Assembly: GCA_035264885.1 (NCBI GenBank)
Contig: DATFPK010000094.1
Location: forward strand, 1 to 60,051
Direction of reading: 5' to 3'
Source: DATFPK01 sp035264885
GTDB lineage: Bacteria > Actinomycetota > Thermoleophilia > Solirubrobacterales > 70-9
Length of the DNA stretch: 60,051 nucleotides
Position 1 is the stretch's first letter. Each line of letters begins with the position of its first letter. The notes beneath the pieces were generated by a model. It was not told the origin of the DNA. It searched no databases and saw only the letters and a program-made list of their open reading frames with translations. This document shows, piece after piece, positions 56,077 through 60,051 of this stretch. A program made the translations under genes and the position numbers.

Positions 56077-57075
56077 CTAGCGGCCCGGGCGCAGCGGCGG
56101 CGTGTCCATGCCGTCGCTCGACCGGATCCCGGCGAGAAGCTCGGCGAGCGCCTCGGCGGAGCTCACCCTGGGCCGCCAGCCGAGCTCGGCCTCGGCGCGG
56201 CGCGTGTCCATGACCGGCGAGCCGAGCGCCAGATCGACCCAACCCGGTGGCGTGGGCTGAAGCCGCCCCCGCCACGAGATCGCCGCGGCCCCCCGCGCGA
56301 CCGCCGGCGGCAGCCGCAGCGACCGGCCGCCGAGCACGCGCGCCACCGCCTCGCTGTCGAGGACGGGCGGGGCGGCGATGTTGAACGCGCCGCGGGCGCT
56401 GCTGGTGACGGCGAGCCGGTAGGCCTCACCAACGTCGTCGGCGTGGACCGCCTGGAAGCGGAGCCCGCGGACTCCCGGCACCACCGGAAGCAGGCGGGGG
56501 CGAAGCAGCGAGCGGGGCAGGAACGGGCCGGCGAAGTACCGGGCGATCTCGGAGCCGGAGGGACGCTTGAAGATCAGGCCCGGCCGCAGGCGAACCACGC
56601 GAAGCTCGGGGTTCGTCTCTGCGCAGCGATCGAGCAGCAGCTCGGTCGCCGCCTTGTGGCGGGAGTAGAACGAAGCCGGGATGCCCTCGGTGGGCCAGCT
56701 CTCGTCGACCGCCTCGTCCTCCGGCCCCGCCGAATAGGCGCCCACCGAGGAGGCGTAGACCAGGGCGCCGGCGCCGGCCGCGGCGGCGGCCGCGAAGACC
56801 CTCCTCGAACCCTCCACGTTGACCGACTCGAGCAGGTCCTGGTCCCGCGACGGCTGGATCAGCCAGGCGAGGTGGACCACGGCACCGGCGCCGGCGAAGA
56901 GCCTCTCCAGCCCTTCATCGCGAACGTCGGCACGGGCCCACTCCACCTTGGGCGGCCGCCAGGCGGGGATCCGCCGCGCCAGGCCGAGGATCGAATCGAC
57001 CGCCGGGTCGGCACCCAGCGCGGCGAGCACGCTCGTACCCACGTTCCCCGTCGCACCGGTGACTACGACCCTCAT
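56077..57075 (-). CDS. NAD-dependent epimerase/dehydratase (extended SDR)
   Basis: Protein of 332 residues. N-terminal VVTGATGNVGTSVL binds NAD; YSRHKAATE (YxxxK) is the catalytic pair after ASSVGAYSAG. The C-terminal half (VHADDVGEAYRLAV, FNIAAPPVLDSEAVARVLGG) is typical of extended SDRs that modify nucleotide sugars or other substrates. ATG at 57075 is 10 bases after a stress-promoter -10 box, indicating a leaderless or near-leaderless mRNA. Confidence 0.88.
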   Translation of the reverse strand: MRVVVTGATGNVGTSVLAALGADPAVDSILGLARRIPAWRPPKVEWARADVRDEGLERLFAGAGAVVHLAWLIQPSRDQDLLESVNVEGSRRVFAAAAAAGAGALVYASSVGAYSAGPEDEAVDESWPTEGIPASFYSRHKAATELLLDRCAETNPELRVVRLRPGLIFKRPSGSEIARYFAGPFLPRSLLRPRLLPVVPGVRGLRFQAVHADDVGEAYRLAVTSSARGAFNIAAPPVLDSEAVARVLGGRSLRLPPAVARGAAAISWRGRLQPTPPGWVDLALGSPVMDTRRAEAELGWRPRVSSAEALAELLAGIRSSDGMDTPPLRPGR

Positions 57076-57085
57076 GCCCGTCGGC

Positions 57086-57110
57086 GTACCCCCGGCTCAT
57101 ACCGAAAAAC
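57086..57110 (-). promoter_or_regulatory. SigB/SigF-type promoter of the epimerase gene
   Basis: Leftward GTTT (57110-57107), 15-base spacer, GGGTAC (57091-57086), then 10 bases to the ATG at 57075. Confidence 0.65.
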
Positions 57111-57253
57111 GAGTGCGGCGGCGGGCGCCCGGTACTAGGATGTTGCCCGCGACCCCGGACATGGAGGCCCGGACGCCGATGGATCCCAGCACTCAGATCG
57201 TTTCCCGGCAAATCCCCGCGACAGCCCGCGGCCGGTCCGAGGAGGCCTGAGCG

Positions 57254-57628
57254 ATGGCGATCATCCCCTTCCGCGTCGAGGTGGAGGTGGAGCCCGACGG
57301 CGTCCACACGATCAGCGTCCGGGGCGAGCTCGACCTCAACACGGCGCCGGAGCTCGAACGCCCGCTCGAGCAGGCCCTCGCCGACCCGGACGCCCGCATC
57401 CTGCTCGATCTGTCGGGCTGCGAGTTCATCGATTCGACCGGCGTCGCCCTCGTGGTCCGCTCGTGGCAACGCCACGACGCCGCCGCCGCCGGCAACGGCA
57501 ACGGGGGAAGGCTCGTCCTCTGCTGCCCGGGCGCCCAGGTGAGGAAGCTGCTCGAGATCACCGGGGTGGGCCAGACGATTCCCACCCACCACGATCGGAA
57601 CGGGGCGCTGGCCGACCTGAACGGCTGA
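57254..57628 (+). CDS. STAS domain anti-sigma factor antagonist (RsbV-like)
   Basis: Protein of 124 residues with a STAS fold: VSVRGELDLNTAPELERPLEQAL and DLSGCEFIDSTGVALVVRSW. The Ser61 of IDSTG is the residue phosphorylated by the cognate kinase in RsbV and SpoIIAA. When not phosphorylated it should bind the kinase and release the sigma factor. GGAGG precedes the ATG. Unlike its neighbours it has no GTTT/GGGTA promoter; TAGGAT at 57136-57141 may be the -10 box of a housekeeping promoter, so the antagonist might be made constitutively. Confidence 0.92.
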   Translation: MAIIPFRVEVEVEPDGVHTISVRGELDLNTAPELERPLEQALADPDARILLDLSGCEFIDSTGVALVVRSWQRHDAAAAGNGNGGRLVLCCPGAQVRKLLEITGVGQTIPTHHDRNGALADLNG

Positions 57629-57639
57629 CCCGGCGCCGC

Positions 57640-57664
57640 GTTTGGCCGCACCCCCCCTGGGAAC
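57640..57664 (+). promoter_or_regulatory. Variant SigB/SigF-type promoter of the sulfotransferase gene
   Basis: GTTT (57640-57643), 15-base spacer, GGGAAC (57659-57664), then 10 bases to the GTG at 57675. The -10 box carries A where the others have T. Confidence 0.45.
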
Positions 57665-57674
57665 AACATCCGCC

Positions 57675-58577
57675 GTGGATCCAAACCGCCTCACCTGGAT
57701 CTTCGGCTCGTCGCGCAGCGGCAGCACCTGGCTTCTGCGGATGCTCTCGGACCTGCCCGGCGTGGCCGGGATCGACGACCCCCATCTCGGCCACCACCTG
57801 GGCGTCTGGAGACCGATCGCGCTGGCGTGGGCCACAGCGGCGGAGGAGCCGCGCCTGAAGACCCTGGCGGAGGCGCAGCGGGAGGCCGGCAACGACAGCT
57901 ACTTCTTCTCCGAGCGCTACCGCGACGCCTGGGCTCCGGGCCTGCGCGACCTCATCGCCGCCCGCTTCGACGCCGAGGCCGCCGACACCGGTCCGGACGC
58001 CGGGTCGATCGTGGTCAAGGAGCCGGGCTCCCACGTCGCCGGAACACTGCTCTCGCTCTTCCCGCAGTCCCGTCTGATCTTCCTCGTCCGCGACGGGCGC
58101 GATGTCATCGACTCCTGGCTCGCCGCCTACCAGCCGGACACCTGGGCGATCGAGCAGGGGGCGTTCGCGGTGGCCCCCTGGGGCCGGCTACCGCTGATCC
58201 GCTGGCTCGCCTCGGTCTGGGTCTACCGGATCGACGCGGTCAGCCGCGCATTCAGCCAGCACGAACCCGACCGGCGCGTCAAGATCCGCTACGAGGACCT
58301 CCGCGCCGACCCCGAGGCCCACCTGCGAGCGGCCTGCCGTACGGGCGGGATCGACGTCGCCGAAGACGCGCTGCGCGCCGCGGTCGAGCGCCACGACTTC
58401 GAGCGCGTCCCGGAGAGTGCCCGCGGCGAATCGCAGGCGATCCGCAGAGCGACCAGCGGAGGCTGGCGGGAGAACCTCACCGATGTCGAGCAGCAGGCCA
58501 TGCACGACGTGATGGGCGAGACGCTCGCGCGGCTCGGCTACCTCGAGGGCGGCCGGCGCGTGCCGGCGCTGACCTGA
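57675..58577 (+). CDS. PAPS-dependent sulfotransferase
   Basis: Protein of 300 residues. The 5'-phosphosulfate loop is SSRSGSTWLLRML (near residue 12) and the 3'-phosphate loop RDGRDVIDSWLA about 130 residues on; the overall layout matches Sulfotransfer_3. It moves sulfate from PAPS to a small hydroxylated acceptor, perhaps a lipid or sugar. GTG at 57675 was chosen because it lies 10 bases after the stress-type -10 box; a TTG at 57642 would lie inside the promoter. Stop overlaps the CDGSH start (TGATG). Confidence 0.85.
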   Translation: MDPNRLTWIFGSSRSGSTWLLRMLSDLPGVAGIDDPHLGHHLGVWRPIALAWATAAEEPRLKTLAEAQREAGNDSYFFSERYRDAWAPGLRDLIAARFDAEAADTGPDAGSIVVKEPGSHVAGTLLSLFPQSRLIFLVRDGRDVIDSWLAAYQPDTWAIEQGAFAVAPWGRLPLIRWLASVWVYRIDAVSRAFSQHEPDRRVKIRYEDLRADPEAHLRAACRTGGIDVAEDALRAAVERHDFERVPESARGESQAIRRATSGGWRENLTDVEQQAMHDVMGETLARLGYLEGGRRVPALT

Positions 58578-58786
58578 TGGGCGCCTCGATCACGCCCTAT
58601 CCGAACGGCCCGTATCTCGTCCGCGGAGACTTCGAACTGACCGACCGCGAGGGCCAGCCGATCGAGGTCAGGCGCGGCACGATCGCGCTCTGCCGCTGCG
58701 GCCGCTCGCGGACGCGCCCGTTCTGCGACGGCACTCACAAGCTGACCGGCTTCCGCGCGGCCGACGCCCGCGGCCCCGGCGCGTAG
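58577..58786 (+). CDS. CDGSH iron-sulfur domain protein
   Basis: Small protein of 69 residues with the complete [2Fe-2S] motif CRCGRSRTRPFCDGTH (C-x-C-x2-S-x3-P-x-C-D-G-x-H), three Cys and one His ligands. It is a redox- or pH-sensitive cluster carrier. Starts one base inside the sulfotransferase stop, so it is cotranslated. Its last 52 bases overlap the end of the leftward glycosyltransferase gene. Confidence 0.92.
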   Translation: MGASITPYPNGPYLVRGDFELTDREGQPIEVRRGTIALCRCGRSRTRPFCDGTHKLTGFRAADARGPGA

Positions 58787-59760
58787 CGGCGCCGCAGCCG
58801 CCGGGCCGGCGTCGCCGCCCGCGGGATCCGCGACTCTCCGTATCTGACTCCGCCGGTCAGCCGGCGAGCGACGGCCAGCCACGAGCAGACGGCCCGCTCG
58901 GCGAGCCAGAGCGGCGCCATAAGCGAGGCCGTCGCCGGGAAGACCGCGGTTCCGCCGGCCCGGCGCCGGCCCACCTCCGCAACCCCCGCGATGGCCGCGG
59001 CGGCGGCACCCAGAGCAGCCGGCTGGCGGCGGCCCAGGAACGCGGCCGGCGCCAGGGAGAGGAAGAACCCCAACCGCAGCGGCAGCGCGAAGTCGTCGTA
59101 GGCTTGGCGCACGCGCTGGGAGAGGAAGTGCCGAGCGGTGGGTGGGCGGCGGGCCACGTAGAGGTCGAGCGGGGCCAGCTCGCGGCCGCCGACGGCCCGG
59201 ATCGTCCGGATCAGCTCCAGGTTCTCGAACATCACGTCGCCGTCGTAGCCCCCGGCCGCGAGGAACGCTTCGCGCCGCAGCGCCAGCGTCCCCGGGAAGT
59301 CGGCGGCGGGCTGCGCGGGATCGCCGGAGAAGACGCGGTTCAGGAGGCTTCGCGCGGTGTCCCACCGAGCGTGCCAGCTCAGCGGCTCGAAGTAGTTTTG
59401 GGGCCGGACGAGGTCGGCCTCGGCCAGCAAGGCCACCGCCCTCCGCAGAGCGGCGGGCGAGTAGCGGACGTCGTCGTCGGCGATCACGACGTGGGGGCGG
59501 GTCGCCAACCGGATCCCGGTGACCACGCCGTTCACCTTGCCCATCAGGAATCGCAGCCCGGGAGCGGGCTTGACGTGTGTCGCGACCCCGTCGAGGGCGG
59601 CCGCGTGGCGGGCGAAGACGTCGGGGGGCGACCCGTCGACGACGATCGTCTCGGCCAGGTCGAGCCCCGCGAGGTAGCCGGCCAGCTCCTCGTGCGGGCC
59701 CGGCTCGGTCCAGCGCAACGGCAGGACGTAGGTCGCGTCGACGCCGCCCTGGGCGCTCAC
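58735..59760 (-). CDS. Membrane-associated family 2 glycosyltransferase
   Basis: Protein of 341 residues: YVLPLRWTEPGPHEELAGYL, then GT-A features VIADDDVRYSPAAL (metal-binding DDD) and FPGTLALRREAFLAAGGYDGDVMFENLELIRTI. C-terminal membrane segments (LPLRLGFFLSLAPAAFL, AALGAAAAAIAGVAEVG) and a basic end. The acceptor is not predictable. GTG at 59760 overlaps the upstream stop (GTGA); a frame to 59868 lies inside that gene. Confidence 0.82.
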   Translation of the reverse strand: MSAQGGVDATYVLPLRWTEPGPHEELAGYLAGLDLAETIVVDGSPPDVFARHAAALDGVATHVKPAPGLRFLMGKVNGVVTGIRLATRPHVVIADDDVRYSPAALRRAVALLAEADLVRPQNYFEPLSWHARWDTARSLLNRVFSGDPAQPAADFPGTLALRREAFLAAGGYDGDVMFENLELIRTIRAVGGRELAPLDLYVARRPPTARHFLSQRVRQAYDDFALPLRLGFFLSLAPAAFLGRRQPAALGAAAAAIAGVAEVGRRRAGGTAVFPATASLMAPLWLAERAVCSWLAVARRLTGGVRYGESRIPRAATPARRLRRRYAPGPRASAARKPVSL

Positions 59761-60051
59761 GTCCCCTGGAGCGCGCTGTCCCGAAGCGGGCGCCGCAGCG
59801 AGGAGCGTCCCTCCGCCCAGCGGCCGAGTATCTCCGTCGCCCAGAGCCGCTCGACGTGCAGAAGGCACTCGGCGCCGAACAGGATGTCGGCGGCGAGGAC
59901 GGGCTCGCGCCGGGCGAGGCCCTCGGCCAGATCGTAAGCGGCGATGTTCTCGTGGACGGAGTCCGCCTCGACGTGCTCGTCGTAGAAGTCGGTGGCATCG
60001 GCGCCCACGCCCAGCCGTCGAAGGCCGTGGGCATAGCGCCGGTTCGGGATC
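59757..60051 (-). CDS. Heme-oxygenase-like iron-containing redox enzyme, C-terminal part
   Basis: Open from the right edge of the window; the last 97 residues are seen. The segment GADATDFYDEHVEADSVHE with the conserved HVEAD and a C-terminal E..LL..E helix is typical of the iron-containing redox enzyme family (TenA/heme oxygenase fold) found in actinobacteria. Reactions vary (fatty-acid oxidation, N-N bond formation); none can be specified. The N-terminus, including the first metal ligands, lies outside. Coupled to the glycosyltransferase by a GTGA overlap. Confidence 0.75.
   Translation of the reverse strand, partial: IPNRRYAHGLRRLGVGADATDFYDEHVEADSVHENIAAYDLAEGLARREPVLAADILFGAECLLHVERLWATEILGRWAEGRSSLRRPLRDSALQGT

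Noticed and set aside
57200..57225. GTTT upstream of the STAS gene as a stress promoter
   Set aside because: No GGGTA box follows at 15-17 bases.
57161..57250. Possible 29-codon peptide ending just before the STAS gene
   Set aside because: Start has no ribosome binding site and the sequence shows no pattern; it may simply be the STAS leader.
58538..60034. Open frame of 498 codons on the minus strand
   Set aside because: It overlaps the glycosyltransferase and heme-oxygenase-like frames, which show conserved motifs and a GTGA junction.
1..60051. tRNA, rRNA, CRISPR, phage or transposon features
   Set aside because: Gaps between genes are short and none shows cloverleaf-like, direct-repeat-array or transposase signals; no shift in base composition suggesting a recent island was noticed.

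Overview
This is a gene-dense, very GC-rich chromosomal window. No stretch over 300 bases lacks a gene, and no rRNA, tRNA, CRISPR array, phage gene or insertion sequence was seen. Gene content (six-gene MCE operon, SCP2 protein, biotin operon, many SDR and acyl-CoA enzymes, R2-like oxidase, general-stress sigma module) points to an actinobacterium. The mixture looks most like the Thermoleophilia (Solirubrobacterales and relatives), but that placement is inference, not something the sequence proves. Genes are packed with GTGA, ATGA or TGATG overlaps. Four convergent pairs share a single CTAG as both stop codons.

Layout. 0-11 kb: acyl-CoA and lipid metabolism (acyl-CoA dehydrogenase, two SDRs, enoyl-CoA hydratase-like protein, acyltransferase, glycerol kinase), a lactonase-like metallo-hydrolase, a zinc metallopeptidase, a stand-alone biotin carrier and an AlkA-like glycosylase. 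11-20 kb: a secreted GH3 protein, then bioB-bioF-bioD. bioA is about 3 kb further on, behind an inserted MFS/MarR pair and an alpha/beta hydrolase. 19.7-24 kb: ECF sigma factor with a membrane partner (DUF4349), rubredoxin, Nudix, and a flavin-type split-barrel protein. 23-33.6 kb: one leftward operon of six MCE proteins, an SCP2 protein and an unknown protein, with a recognisable TTGACA/TAGTTT promoter and no YrbE permease genes beside it. 34-42 kb: LemA, a secreted beta-helix protein with a lipoprotein and a small partner, an R2-like ligand-binding oxidase, a cholesterol-oxidase-like GMC enzyme, a cupredoxin, Mn superoxide dismutase and topoisomerase IB.

42-59 kb is the most interesting part: a general-stress island. 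It encodes a SigB/SigF-type sigma factor, an RsbW-like kinase (convergent, one base apart), a GAF-PAS-GAF-PP2C phosphatase and an RsbV-like STAS protein, so all four parts of a partner-switching circuit are present. Thirteen promoters of one form, GTTT-N15/16-GGGTA(C/G/A) with small variants, were found. They sit in front of the sigma gene itself, the anti-sigma gene, an eRF1-like (baeRF/Balon-type) protein, UdgX, a CBS protein, a DJ-1/PfpI protein, a Rieske oxidoreductase, a YihY operon, a sulfotransferase-CDGSH pair and others, plus one distant metallopeptidase gene at 6.2 kb. In most of them the -10 box lies only 9-12 bases from the start codon, so their mRNAs should be leaderless or nearly so. 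The window ends with a glycosyltransferase and a truncated heme-oxygenase-like protein.
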